64,000 nucleotides of DNA from Fictibacillus nanhaiensis. Lineage in GTDB: Bacteria; Bacillota; Bacilli; Bacillales; Fictibacillaceae. This document shows positions 33,447 through 41,347 of the stretch, in pieces; the first letter of the stretch is position 1, and every line of letters starts with the position of its first letter. The notes under the pieces were generated by a model. It made no database searches. It was not told the DNA's origin and worked only from the letters and a program-made list of their open reading frames with translations. The stretch is taken from positions 62,001-126,000 of the forward strand of contig JAEACG010000004.1 in the NCBI GenBank assembly GCA_016401345.1, in the 5' to 3' direction. A program made the translations under genes and the position numbers.

Positions 33447-34481
33447 TTAAACCTCTCCTTGTTGTATGGCTTGTAAAGGTTCAACTTTTTTGATTTGTAA
33501 TCCAGAAAGTGTAGCTCCGATAAATCCAATCACGAGGAAGACGATTGATAATTGCAGAGTGGTTTCGTTCGTTAAATGATAAGGCATATCCTTAGGTGCA
33601 ATTTCCTTGAATAATTGGCTAAAACCAACAGAGAGAGTAAGGGATATGATTGTGATGCATAGCATTTGTGTCCACATCATTTTAAACAGATCGCCCGTTT
33701 TTACGCCGATGGCTTTCAATATGCCATATAGCCCAATCTTTTGAACGTTCATCATATAAAAGAAGATGCCGAACAGCATTCCACTAATCACGATGAGAAA
33801 CCAAACGATCATATTTAAAGACATCTGTTCTGCACTGTAGCTTGGAATGGTGTTAAGAAACTCTTTATTTGAAAAAGATTGAAGCTCTTTGAAATTTAGT
33901 GTTTCATATGCACCTGGTATGAAAAGTAGCTGCATTTCTTCAGTTCGATACATCTGCTTGTAATCTTCCATTTTCAGAAAAGCAACTGGAGCATGACTGA
34001 ACTTTTTTTGGTCAACAAAATCCTTAACAACAAGCGGTTCGTTGAATGGTTTAAGTGTTAAGGTGTCACCAACTTTAACGCCATCTTTCTCTAATGAACG
34101 GTCTAGAACGATTTCCCCGGGTGCCACTGATTCAAATAATTTAGAATCGGTTGAAGCAACAAAAGCAACGCTTCGTTGTTTGTCACTCTCATCGTTTAGA
34201 AATCCCATTTGTATAGAGAGTGCAGCAGCATTTTTATGTTCGTTTAACACTTGCTCTTGAACGCTATGATCAATTCTAGAGAGGTTGTAATTATCTTCAG
34301 CGTCATTATTGATATAAAACTGCCCACTCGGTAAATCTTTGATCAAGGCAGCGTTATCTTGTGATAACCCATTGGCCAAACCAGAAATAATAAACGTTAA
34401 CAAACTTACGAGAAAGATGATGGAACCTAATATGAAAAACCTCATTTTATTTTTTTTGATTTCTTTCCATGCGATGCTCAT
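33447..34481 (-). CDS. hrtB: Haem-efflux ABC transporter permease HrtB (FtsX-like)
   Basis: A 344-residue permease with four membrane segments (about 15-37, 227-249, 270-292, 311-333) and a large extracellular MacB-like domain between the first two. Length and start (MSIAWKEIKKNKMRFFILGS) match HrtB. GGAGGAGAGATGTT precedes the ATG. The upstream region carries the HssR direct repeat. It operates in the cytoplasmic membrane with HrtA. Confidence 0.87.
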   Translation of the reverse strand: MSIAWKEIKKNKMRFFILGSIIFLVSLLTFIISGLANGLSQDNAALIKDLPSGQFYINNDAEDNYNLSRIDHSVQEQVLNEHKNAAALSIQMGFLNDESDKQRSVAFVASTDSKLFESVAPGEIVLDRSLEKDGVKVGDTLTLKPFNEPLVVKDFVDQKKFSHAPVAFLKMEDYKQMYRTEEMQLLFIPGAYETLNFKELQSFSNKEFLNTIPSYSAEQMSLNMIVWFLIVISGMLFGIFFYMMNVQKIGLYGILKAIGVKTGDLFKMMWTQMLCITIISLTLSVGFSQLFKEIAPKDMPYHLTNETTLQLSIVFLVIGFIGATLSGLQIKKVEPLQAIQQGEV

Positions 34482-34499
34482 AACATCTCTCCTCCAATC

Positions 34500-34550
34500 T
34501 TTTTACATCCTTAGTTTAGAATCGTTATATGAACGGACAATGAACAACAC
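34500..34550 (-). promoter_or_regulatory. HssR direct-repeat operator and promoter of hrtBA
   Basis: On the minus strand GTTCATTGT-CC-GTTCATATA occupies 34545 to 34526. This is the same 9+2+9 layout and half-site as the HssR box of S. aureus hrtAB. TTGTCC and TAAACT, 16 bp apart, could be -35 and -10, with the downstream repeat in the spacer. Confidence 0.75.
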
Positions 34551-34585
34551 GTTACAAATCGTTGGAGAGAAGGGAAGTGGTGCGT

Positions 34586-34623
34586 AAAAAAGGCACCACC
34601 AATGTATTTTCATTGAGAGTGCC
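34586..34623 (-). terminator. Terminator of hssRS
   Basis: Minus-strand GGCACTCTCAATG pairs with CATTGGTGGTGCC, followed by TTTTTT. It separates the sensor genes from the transporter genes, so hrtBA needs its own promoter. Confidence 0.8.
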
Positions 34624-34642
34624 TGAGTATTTTAAGATGTAT

Positions 34643-36022
34643 TTAATCAATAGGGAGTTCAACGGCAATTGTCGTTCCTTCGTTCTCCTTACTTTTCACA
34701 ACCGTTTTTCCATCGTGCAGTTTTACAATGGTAGCGACGATCGATAGTCCGAGTCCAGTACCATCTATTGTTTTCGAACGAGCAACATCTGCTCGATAAA
34801 AGCGGTCAAAAATTCTTTCAACTTCCTCTTTATTCATGCCAATACCCGTATCTTTAAAGGTGATCATGATGGATTTTTCTCTTTTTTCAACAGATACCTC
34901 GATGCTTCCTTCACGGTTATTATACTTAATGGCATTGGTAAGAAGGTTGTCCCAAACAGTGCTTAATAGAGAAGGATCTCCGAAAAAATCGATATCTGGT
35001 AAGGAATAACTAAGCATAATTCCTTTCTCATTGATCAGCCATTGATAATTACGAATCAGTTCTTTAATCTGTTGTGAAACATTGAGATGTTTTCTTTGTA
35101 AAATATCTTCGTTTCGATCCAGTGAAGCAAGAAGCAATAATTGCTTCGTTAAGTTCGAGAGTCTACTGATTTCATCATTTATTACAGAGATGTACTTTGC
35201 GCGGTCAATTGAACTCATTTCTTCTTTTTCTAACAGGTTGGTATATCCTTTTATATTCGACAACGGTGACTGAATATCATGAGAGATATTTGAGATGAAT
35301 TCTTTTCGCATCTCATCTGACTGTTCTAGTTTTCGAGCCATGTGCTGAAAACTTTGAGAGAGCACGCCAAGTTCATCGCTACGCCTCGTATCGAGCTCAA
35401 AAGAGAAGATTCCCTTTGAGAGTGATTTTGTAGCGGTGTTCAATTTTGAGATAGGTCTCACTAAATATTTTGTACTAACAACTACCATTAAGATACTAAG
35501 AACAATCATCAATCCAAAAAGCCATCCGAAAAGTACATGCATTTCATTAAAAAGGAGTTTGATATCAGGTCGAATAAACAGAGCATACTTTTTTTCCTGA
35601 TATGTTAGAGGAACCCCGATCGAATTACTTAGTTCGTTTGCAAAAAATCCCGTTACAAATGTTTGTTTTGGAAAATGAAGAATTCCATGATAGATCTTAC
35701 CATTAAGTACAGATTCTTTCGTAGAAGATGAAAGGGAGGTGTTGCGAAATTTTGCCCCAAAGTACGTTTCGTTTCCGGAACTCTCAACAAGGTAGATCTG
35801 ATACCCAATCGTAGATAGGTTTCTCAAGTAATCGTTCAGGTTGATAGTAGGGTGTTTTTCCACAAAAGAAGCCATCTCAAGCGCAATCCCTGTATTTTTT
35901 TGATCATTAGCCGGTTTTAATTTTAGTTGATAGTATGTATTCGAGGCAACAAAGGCTAACACACCGCTTAAAAGCATGATGCCGATCGTTATGACGACAA
36001 ATTTGGTATACAGCGACTTCAT
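34643..36022 (-). CDS. hssS: Haem-sensing histidine kinase HssS
   Basis: A 459-residue membrane sensor kinase. Two membrane segments (about 8-30 and 162-185) enclose an extracellular domain whose TFVTGFFANELSNSIGVPLT and FIRPDIKLLFNE segments resemble S. aureus HssS. HAMP follows, then the HisKA motif NISHDIQSPLSNIKGY with phosphoacceptor His248, then HATPase N, G1 and G2 boxes (DNLLTNAIKYN, DTGIGM, GTGLGLSI). It overlaps hssR by four bases and has its ribosome binding site inside the end of hssR. Confidence 0.9.
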   Translation of the reverse strand: MKSLYTKFVVITIGIMLLSGVLAFVASNTYYQLKLKPANDQKNTGIALEMASFVEKHPTINLNDYLRNLSTIGYQIYLVESSGNETYFGAKFRNTSLSSSTKESVLNGKIYHGILHFPKQTFVTGFFANELSNSIGVPLTYQEKKYALFIRPDIKLLFNEMHVLFGWLFGLMIVLSILMVVVSTKYLVRPISKLNTATKSLSKGIFSFELDTRRSDELGVLSQSFQHMARKLEQSDEMRKEFISNISHDIQSPLSNIKGYTNLLEKEEMSSIDRAKYISVINDEISRLSNLTKQLLLLASLDRNEDILQRKHLNVSQQIKELIRNYQWLINEKGIMLSYSLPDIDFFGDPSLLSTVWDNLLTNAIKYNNREGSIEVSVEKREKSIMITFKDTGIGMNKEEVERIFDRFYRADVARSKTIDGTGLGLSIVATIVKLHDGKTVVKSKENEGTTIAVELPID

Positions 36023-36696
36023 TTTTTACCCTCCAATAAATAACCAACTCCACGTACCGTTTTGATCTGAAAGTCATCTGTCAGTTTGGAAAACCGTTCT
36101 CTTAACCTTTTTACATGTACATCTACCGTGCGTTCGTCCCCTTCATAATCGATACCCCAGATGTGTTGAATGAGCTGATCTCGTGTAAAAGCCTGCATAG
36201 GATTCGAGATGAAAAAATATAGCAATTCAAATTCTTTCAAAGGTAATAGAATCGTTACATCGTTAATATAAACTTCATAGGTTTTTTTGTTTACCGTTGT
36301 GCGTCCTAAGCTGATGATGGAATTATCTTGGTGTTTATCGTATCTTCTTAAAAGTGCCTTGATTCGAAAAAGTAATTCTCTCGCTTCAAATGGTTTTACG
36401 AGATAATCATCTGTTCCGGATAAGTAGCCCTGTTCTTTATCTTCAATCTGATTTTTGGATGTTAATAGAATCACAGGAATATCGTAATTTTCTCGTATTT
36501 CTTTTGTTAAGGAATAACCGTCCATAAAGGGCATCATCACATCAACTACAGCGAGGTCAAACCTCTTTAGCCGTAAGATATCTAAAGCTTCAATGCCGTC
36601 TTTAGCTTGAGAGACTTGATACCCTGCTTCACTTAGATGATAGTGCAGCAGCTCAAGTATATTTTTATCATCATCTACAATTAAAATATGGGTCAC
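36019..36696 (-). CDS. hssR: Haem response regulator HssR (OmpR family)
   Basis: A 225-residue response regulator: receiver domain with Asp8-Asp10 cluster, phosphoacceptor Asp52 (VVDVMMPFMDG) and Lys near 102 (DDYLVKPFE), then an OmpR winged helix with IWGIDYEGDERTVDVHVKRL. GTG start at 36696 after AGGAGG. It is very similar to S. aureus HssR. It should bind the direct repeat before hrtB. Confidence 0.92.
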   Translation of the reverse strand: MTHILIVDDDKNILELLHYHLSEAGYQVSQAKDGIEALDILRLKRFDLAVVDVMMPFMDGYSLTKEIRENYDIPVILLTSKNQIEDKEQGYLSGTDDYLVKPFEARELLFRIKALLRRYDKHQDNSIISLGRTTVNKKTYEVYINDVTILLPLKEFELLYFFISNPMQAFTRDQLIQHIWGIDYEGDERTVDVHVKRLRERFSKLTDDFQIKTVRGVGYLLEGKK

Positions 36697-36808
36697 GATG
36701 TAATCCTCCTAATGAGAATCAAATAGGTTGCAGTATAAGCAACATTAGTCTATCCGAAATGGTTGATATTCACAAATTTCAGCTTTGCTTCTGCCACTCA
36801 GCCACAGC

Positions 36809-36838
36809 AAAAAAGCTAACCAAAAGGCTAGCTTTTTT
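36809..36838. terminator. Bidirectional terminator
   Basis: AAAAAAGCTAAC and GGCTAGCTTTTTT arms form a short stem with A- and T-runs on both strands. Confidence 0.7.
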
Positions 36839-36857
36839 GTGGCTTTAATTGATTGGG

Positions 36858-36941
36858 TTAGCCAATTCTCTTCTTGTTTTTCTTGCTTTTTGCACGTTTT
36901 TTAGAAGATAGAACCCCGTTTAAGATACTAATGAAACTCAC
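36858..36941 (-). CDS. Possible 27-aa basic peptide
   Basis: The minus strand has GGGGGAATTCATT followed by GTG and an open frame reading MSFISILNGVLSSKKRAKSK and ending KKNKKRIG, then a stop and the terminator at 36809-36838. A hydrophobic N-terminus with a lysine-rich tail is typical of small spore or membrane-active peptides. No family known to me. Coding status rests only on the ribosome binding site, frame and terminator. Confidence 0.4.
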   Translation of the reverse strand: MSFISILNGVLSSKKRAKSKKNKKRIG

Positions 36942-37113
36942 AATGAATTCCCCCCATATAGAACTTCCGAAAAGAGAATATTCGGTGTATCCTCTCTTCT
37001 CCATATCTTATGCAGACTTGTTTAAAATGTTTGGACAAACTGTATCCATACTTAAGCAAATAATAAAATACACACACACCTAATGAAACATTGAAAAAAA
37101 TTTTTAAAGGTTA

Positions 37114-37143
37114 TGAATAAGATTGAAAGTTAGTGGGATTATA
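37114..37143 (+). promoter_or_regulatory. Possible sigma-G promoter of the SASP gene
   Basis: TGAATA (37114-37119), 18-bp spacer, ATTATA (37138-37143). This fits forespore sigma-G promoters of SASP genes. Confidence 0.5.
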
Positions 37144-37172
37144 AGAGTAGAAATGAAAGGGAGGTGAATAGA

Positions 37173-37364
37173 ATGGCTAAAAACAACAGCAACCAATTAT
37201 CAGTACCTGGAGCTCAAGGAGCTCTTGATCAAATGAAGTATGAGATCGCTTCTGAGTTCGGTGTAAACCTTGGACCAGACACTACTTCACGTGCAAACGG
37301 ATCTGTAGGTGGAGAAATCACTAAGCGTCTTGTAGCACAAGCTTTAGGCGGACAACGCTACTAA
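37173..37364 (+). CDS. Alpha/beta-type small acid-soluble spore protein
   Basis: A 63-residue SASP that coats and protects DNA in the dormant spore. The GPR protease site is recognisable as [10 protein letters not shown] (cleavage expected after the Glu), and the conserved [15 protein letters not shown] ends the protein. GGGAGGTG precedes ATG 37173. Single gene with its own terminator and a sigma-G-like promoter. Confidence 0.95.
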   Translation: MAKNNSNQLSVPGAQGALDQMKYEIASEFGVNLGPDTTSRANGSVGGEITKRLVAQALGGQRY

Positions 37365-37384
37365 TTTTCAAACCTTTTGCTATG

Positions 37385-37413
37385 GCTATCTGTTTTATGC
37401 AGATAGCTTTTTT
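37385..37413 (+). terminator. Terminator of the SASP gene
   Basis: GCTATCTG pairs with CAGATAGC, followed by T6. Confidence 0.8.
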
Positions 37414-37471
37414 GTATGAATTAAAAGTTAAACAACCGTTTAAACTATCTCTGTTGGAGGTGAATGGATAG

Positions 37472-37612
37472 ATGAATGAAGATAGACCGACGCACTATGA
37501 TGGGAGTCTTTTAAACCATGAAGTTTTCAACGATAACCTTTTGCAAGAGCCTTTTCTTTTAACAGATGAAGTGAGGGGGAACATTGCTGGGAATCCTTAT
37601 GATAAATCGTGA
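37472..37612 (+). CDS. Small hypothetical protein, 46 aa
   Basis: ATG 37472 after TTGGAGGTG opens a 46-codon frame reading MNEDRPTHYDGSLLNHEVFN and ending GNIAGNPYDKS. The protein is acidic and probably unstructured. Similar short acidic proteins occur next to spore genes in bacilli, but I cannot name the family. It lies directly after the SASP gene and before a dispersed repeat. Confidence 0.6.
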   Translation: MNEDRPTHYDGSLLNHEVFNDNLLQEPFLLTDEVRGNIAGNPYDKS

Positions 37613-37623
37613 TTGCAGTTCAT

Positions 37624-37888
37624 TGAAAGTCGTTGATTTCCGCTCCAGGTTGCTCGCTTTCCATGGGGCGACCGGTGAGCCCCTTGCCGCTTTGCGCCCT
37701 TAAGGGTCTCACCTATCTAGTTGCAGTGGCTAGCCCCTCGAGGTCAAAAGTTTAACGGTCAAGAAGGTAAAAGGCACCTTCCTCGCCCATTCAACTTTTG
37801 CTGGTCGGGGCTGAACGAGCCACTTCCACATTTCAGAGTGACCGCTCGTCCCATAGGAGTCGGCAACCTTACGCTCCAATCAACTTGC
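37624..37888 (-). repeat. Dispersed repeat, long form (copy A)
   Basis: Outer parts: GATTTCCGCTCCAGG, GCTCGCTTTCC, GGGGCG and CTCCAATCAACTT. The inner part carries GTTGCAGTGGCTAGCCCCTC, AAAAGTTTAACGGTC, CATTCAACTTTTGCTGGTCG and GGGGCTGAACGAGCCACTTC. The inverse of this whole sequence is found at 50441-50702. Much more GC-rich than its surroundings. Confidence 0.8.
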
Positions 37889-37959
37889 ATAGAAGTGAAA
37901 AGAACATTCAAAGCAACGGTAATTTAGAAGAGAAAAAACTGAAAGGCAGTGTCAATTAC

Positions 37960-38595
37960 ATGACAAAGGTATTATATATTACAGCGCATCCTCATGATGA
38001 TCAAGTCTCTTACAGCATGGCTGTTGGTAAAGCATTTATTGATGAATACAAAAAAGTTAACCCGGATCATGAATTGATTCATGTGGATTTGTATAAAGAG
38101 GACATTCCTCACATCGACCTTGATGTCTTTAGCGGATGGGGTAAACTGCAATCTGGTAAAGGATTTGAAGAGCTTTCTGCAGAAGAAAAAGCTAAAGTGG
38201 GAAGACTTTCAGAGCTTTGTGAGCAGTTTGTAGCAGCTGATAAATATGTATTTGTAACACCAATGTGGAATTTCTCATTTCCACCTGTTATGAAAGCATA
38301 TATCGATTCAGTGGCGGTAGCAGGAAAAGCGTTCAAGTATACAGAGCAAGGACCTGTAGGACTATTAACGAACAAGAAAGCACTGCATATACAAGCTAGC
38401 GGCGGGGTCTATTCTGAAGGACCTGCAGCAGCAATGGAGATGGGGCACCGTTATTTAAGCGTGATCATGCAATTTTTTGGCGTTCCATCGTTCCAAGGAT
38501 TGTTTGTTGAAGGACATGCGGCCATGCCAGATAAAGCGAATGAAATTAAAGAAAATGCCATTGCTCGTGCTAAAGATTCCGCACATACGTTTTAA
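37960..38595 (+). CDS. azoR: FMN-dependent NADH-azoreductase
   Basis: A 211-residue flavodoxin-fold quinone/azo reductase (AcpD/AzoR family). Segments: [20 protein letters not shown] at the start, [20 protein letters not shown] near 104-123 and [11 protein letters not shown] near 143-153, which binds FMN. The frame is open upstream into the repeat, but the family starts at ATG 37960. It reduces quinones by two electrons and protects against thiol stress in related bacilli. Single gene with terminator. Confidence 0.92.
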   Translation: MTKVLYITAHPHDDQVSYSMAVGKAFIDEYKKVNPDHELIHVDLYKEDIPHIDLDVFSGWGKLQSGKGFEELSAEEKAKVGRLSELCEQFVAADKYVFVTPMWNFSFPPVMKAYIDSVAVAGKAFKYTEQGPVGLLTNKKALHIQASGGVYSEGPAAAMEMGHRYLSVIMQFFGVPSFQGLFVEGHAAMPDKANEIKENAIARAKDSAHTF

Positions 38596-38619
38596 CAGTT
38601 AGAAACCTCCTAAAAAGAA

Positions 38620-38649
38620 AACTTGTAGACCTTGTCTGCAAGTTTTTTT
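38620..38649 (+). terminator. Terminator of azoR
   Basis: AACTTG pairs with CAAGTT, followed by T6. Confidence 0.65.
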
Positions 38650-38714
38650 AAATGAAAAATCCTTGTCTACCAAGTAAAAAGAGCATTTGTAAACAATTGT
38701 ATGTAAAAAACTCC

Positions 38715-38743
38715 TTGCAATTTTGAATGCGTTTTCATAGAAT
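38715..38743 (+). promoter_or_regulatory. Promoter of the sulfoquinovose cluster with cre-like site
   Basis: TTGCAA (38715-38720), 17 bp, TAGAAT (38738-38743). TGAATGCGTTTTCA at 38724-38737 fills the spacer and differs from the cre consensus TGWAANCGNTNWCA at one position, so CcpA repression is likely. Confidence 0.7.
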
Positions 38744-38776
38744 AAAAAGCAACATCTATATTGACTGAATTTTTTT

Positions 38777-38802
38777 AAAACAAAAGGTAGTGATGTTTTG
38801 TT
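38777..38802 (+). promoter_or_regulatory. Candidate GntR-family operator 1
   Basis: AACAAAAGGTAGTGATGTTT followed by TGTT: imperfect palindrome with AAAGGTAGT, located downstream of the promoter. AAAGGTAGTAA recurs at 43451 and 43471 before the second part of the cluster. The regulator at 46249 is the likely binder (inference). Confidence 0.55.
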
Positions 38803-38847
38803 AAAGGTACCTATGTTATTCGTTTTTGAAAAAGAGGAGGTAATAAG

Positions 38848-39522
38848 TTGTCACACGTAAACATGAAAGAAAACAGCATGATTATTGAGCATGTTAGTGA
38901 TGATTCATTTAAGAGTTATGGAAAAGTGATTACAGGCTATGATTTTACACGTTTAATGAACACGATGAAGCAATCTACGAAAATTCCAGAGCATGAAAAT
39001 GTTTATGTGGCTTCAGAACCGATTCTGGAAGACGATCTCGTAAAAAAACAAATTGAGACTTACTTCTATGGTGAGATGCCTGCCCAGATTGGGTATTGCA
39101 ACGGTCGTAATTCAACGTTAAATGGCCTTGAATATCACAAAGGAAGTGAGATCAATATAGCAGTAACTGATCTAGTTCTCCTTCTTGGAAAAGTACAGGA
39201 TATCGAAAATAATACATTCCATTCGAATAATGTAAGGGCTTTCTTTATTCCTGAAGGAACGGCAATTGAAATATACGAGACGACACTGCACTTTGCACCT
39301 TGTAAAGTTCAAGAATCAGGATTCAAATGTATTGTTGTTTTACCAATTGGAACGAATGAACCGTTAGACGTTGCGCCAGCAGAGCGTGAAAAAAGTACTG
39401 ATGAAGATCACTTGCTTTTTATGAAGAATAAATGGCTGATCGCACATCCGGATAGAAAACAGCTGATAGAAAAGGGAGCTTATCCTGGAATTATCGGTAA
39501 CAACATAGAAGTCTTGTTTTAA
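38848..39522 (+). CDS. DUF4867 family cupin-like protein
   Basis: A 224-residue protein of the DUF4867 type, with cupin-like beta strands; YFYGEMPAQIGYCNGRNSTL, YHKGSEINIAVTDLVLLLGK and FHSNNVRAFFIPEGTAIEIY are the recognisable parts. GAGGAGG precedes the TTG at 38848. First gene of the sulfoquinovose cluster. Families of this type are found in carbohydrate operons and may act as sugar mutarotase or epimerase; such a step is needed for sulfoquinovose and no YihR-like mutarotase is seen here. This is a hypothesis only. Confidence 0.75.
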   Translation: MSHVNMKENSMIIEHVSDDSFKSYGKVITGYDFTRLMNTMKQSTKIPEHENVYVASEPILEDDLVKKQIETYFYGEMPAQIGYCNGRNSTLNGLEYHKGSEINIAVTDLVLLLGKVQDIENNTFHSNNVRAFFIPEGTAIEIYETTLHFAPCKVQESGFKCIVVLPIGTNEPLDVAPAEREKSTDEDHLLFMKNKWLIAHPDRKQLIEKGAYPGIIGNNIEVLF

Positions 39523-39555
39523 CTATCATTATTTAAAAGGACAGGGGTGTTCGAT

Positions 39556-41334
39556 ATGTTTTCAGGCATTGGATTTACGCTTTTATCATGTACATTTTTT
39601 ATGGGACTGGTCGCATGGATCTCTTACTTAAAAACAAAAGGGGAGACAGAAGATTCTACGGGCTATTTCTTAGCAGGACGCGGGTTGAATGGGACATTTA
39701 TCGCCGGGTCACTGCTTCTTACCAATCTTTCTGCTGAGCACTTGATCGGTTTGAATGGACAAGGGTATCGAACGAACATGTCCAACATGGCTTGGGAAGT
39801 AACGGCTGGCTTTGCGATTGTTATCATGGCTCTCTATCTATTACCGAAATATTTAGGAGGAGCTTTTACAACATTGCCAGAGTTTCTCAGCACGCGATTT
39901 GATGAGGGGGTTCGTCGCTATACGGTTTTGCTATTTATGCTCGGCTATATTTTAGTTACGATTCCATCAACCCTTTACTCAGGTGCACTGACTATTCTTA
40001 AACTCTTTGATGTGCCAGGTCTTTTAGGCATTTCCTACACGCAATCGGTTTGGCTCTTAATTTGGGTGATCGGAATCATCGGTGCAGTATACGCAATATT
40101 TGGCGGTTTAAAAGCCGTTGCTGTATCGGATACGATTAATGGAATCGGACTTTTGATAGTAGGACTTTTAGTGCCTGCTCTAGGTTTCTTAGCACTCGGA
40201 GATGGGAACATGTTTGAGGGCATGAAGACCATTGCAACAAACAGTCCGGAAAAACTAAATGCGATCGGATCGAGTACGGACTCGGTTCCGTTTGGGACCA
40301 TCTTTACGGGTATGATTTTTGCAAACTTGTTCTATTGGGGAACAAACCAGTACGTTATTCAACGTACGCTTGGAGCACAGAACTTGAAAGAAGGTCAAAA
40401 AGGTGTGCTATATTCTGGTTTCTATAAGCTTGCGATTCCACTATTTATGATGATTCCTGGTATTATCGCTTTCCATCTATATGGAGGAGGATTGAATCCG
40501 GTTGACCTTGCTTATCCAACATTAGTAGCAGATGTATTGCCAAAATATTTATCAGGTTTTTTCCTAGCTGTTCTATTAGGAGCGGTATTTAGTACATTTA
40601 ACTCGTTGCTTAACTCAGCAGCAACCATGTTTGCTCTTGATATCTATAAACCGCAGTTCAATCCGAAAGCGACTGACGATCAGTTGATCCGGATGAGTAA
40701 ATGGTTTGGTACAGTTATAGCACTTGTATCATTCTTTATCTCACCATTATTGATGAACGCACCTGATGGTCTTTGGGATCTGATCAGACGCTTTACAGGG
40801 TTCTTCAATATTCCGATCATCACGATTGTTCTTGTTGGTATCTTCTCTAAACGAATTCCTGCACTTGCTGCAAAGGTAGTAATCATTTTCCATGTTATTA
40901 CTTACTACTTACTCGTTTGGGGCTTGGATCAGTTGTTTGGTATTCAAACCACCATTAACTTTATCCATATTTACGCGATTCTGTTCTTCGTAGAGGTTGG
41001 AATTATGATCGCTATAGGAAAATGGAAGCCTTTGCAAAAACCGTATGTGTATAAAGCGAATGCACAAGTCGACATGGTACCTTGGAAATACGCACTTCCC
41101 GTAACGTTTATCTTGTTAAGTTTGCTTGCGAGTATGTACATTGTATTCTCTCCGATTGGTTTAGCTTATCAGGACTCAATCGTTTCGGGGTATTTCTGGC
41201 CAGCGATTGCAGCATTGGCAATTGTTACTGGAGTTCTTATCTACCTTTCGCTAAAGGTTTGGAATCGTAAGTATGCAGACTTCTTAAGTGAACAGCACAA
41301 AAAAGAAGTAAAAGAAGCAAGAAAGCTAGCATAA
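39556..41334 (+). CDS. Sodium:solute symporter (SSS family), probable sulfoquinovose importer
   Basis: A 592-residue membrane protein with about 14 hydrophobic segments. SSS-family segments are GYFLAGRGLNGTFIAGSLLL (near 38-57), NLSAEHLIGLNGQGYR and SGFFLAVLLGAVFSTFNSLL (near 335-354). ATG 39556 follows AGGGGTG at normal distance. Position between DUF4867 and sulfoquinovosidase genes suggests uptake of sulfoquinovose or its glycosides with Na+. Other sulfoglycolytic clusters use different carriers, so this is inferred from context. Confidence 0.85.
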   Translation: MFSGIGFTLLSCTFFMGLVAWISYLKTKGETEDSTGYFLAGRGLNGTFIAGSLLLTNLSAEHLIGLNGQGYRTNMSNMAWEVTAGFAIVIMALYLLPKYLGGAFTTLPEFLSTRFDEGVRRYTVLLFMLGYILVTIPSTLYSGALTILKLFDVPGLLGISYTQSVWLLIWVIGIIGAVYAIFGGLKAVAVSDTINGIGLLIVGLLVPALGFLALGDGNMFEGMKTIATNSPEKLNAIGSSTDSVPFGTIFTGMIFANLFYWGTNQYVIQRTLGAQNLKEGQKGVLYSGFYKLAIPLFMMIPGIIAFHLYGGGLNPVDLAYPTLVADVLPKYLSGFFLAVLLGAVFSTFNSLLNSAATMFALDIYKPQFNPKATDDQLIRMSKWFGTVIALVSFFISPLLMNAPDGLWDLIRRFTGFFNIPIITIVLVGIFSKRIPALAAKVVIIFHVITYYLLVWGLDQLFGIQTTINFIHIYAILFFVEVGIMIAIGKWKPLQKPYVYKANAQVDMVPWKYALPVTFILLSLLASMYIVFSPIGLAYQDSIVSGYFWPAIAALAIVTGVLIYLSLKVWNRKYADFLSEQHKKEVKEARKLA

Positions 41335-41347
41335 TAAGGAGGTTCTT

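Noticed and set aside
32771-36696. Bacitracin/lantibiotic resistance module (BceRSAB type)
   Set aside because: The permease has four membrane segments and about 344 residues instead of ten segments and about 650; the kinase has a real extracellular domain; the operator matches HssR.
36874-37083. Plus-strand ORF beginning MFFLLFARFLEDR
   Set aside because: No ribosome binding site, covers a terminator edge and the SASP leader; codon pattern is not coding.
38777-38802. Riboswitch before DUF4867
   Set aside because: Only a short palindrome with the motif repeated at 43471; no larger conserved fold is visible.
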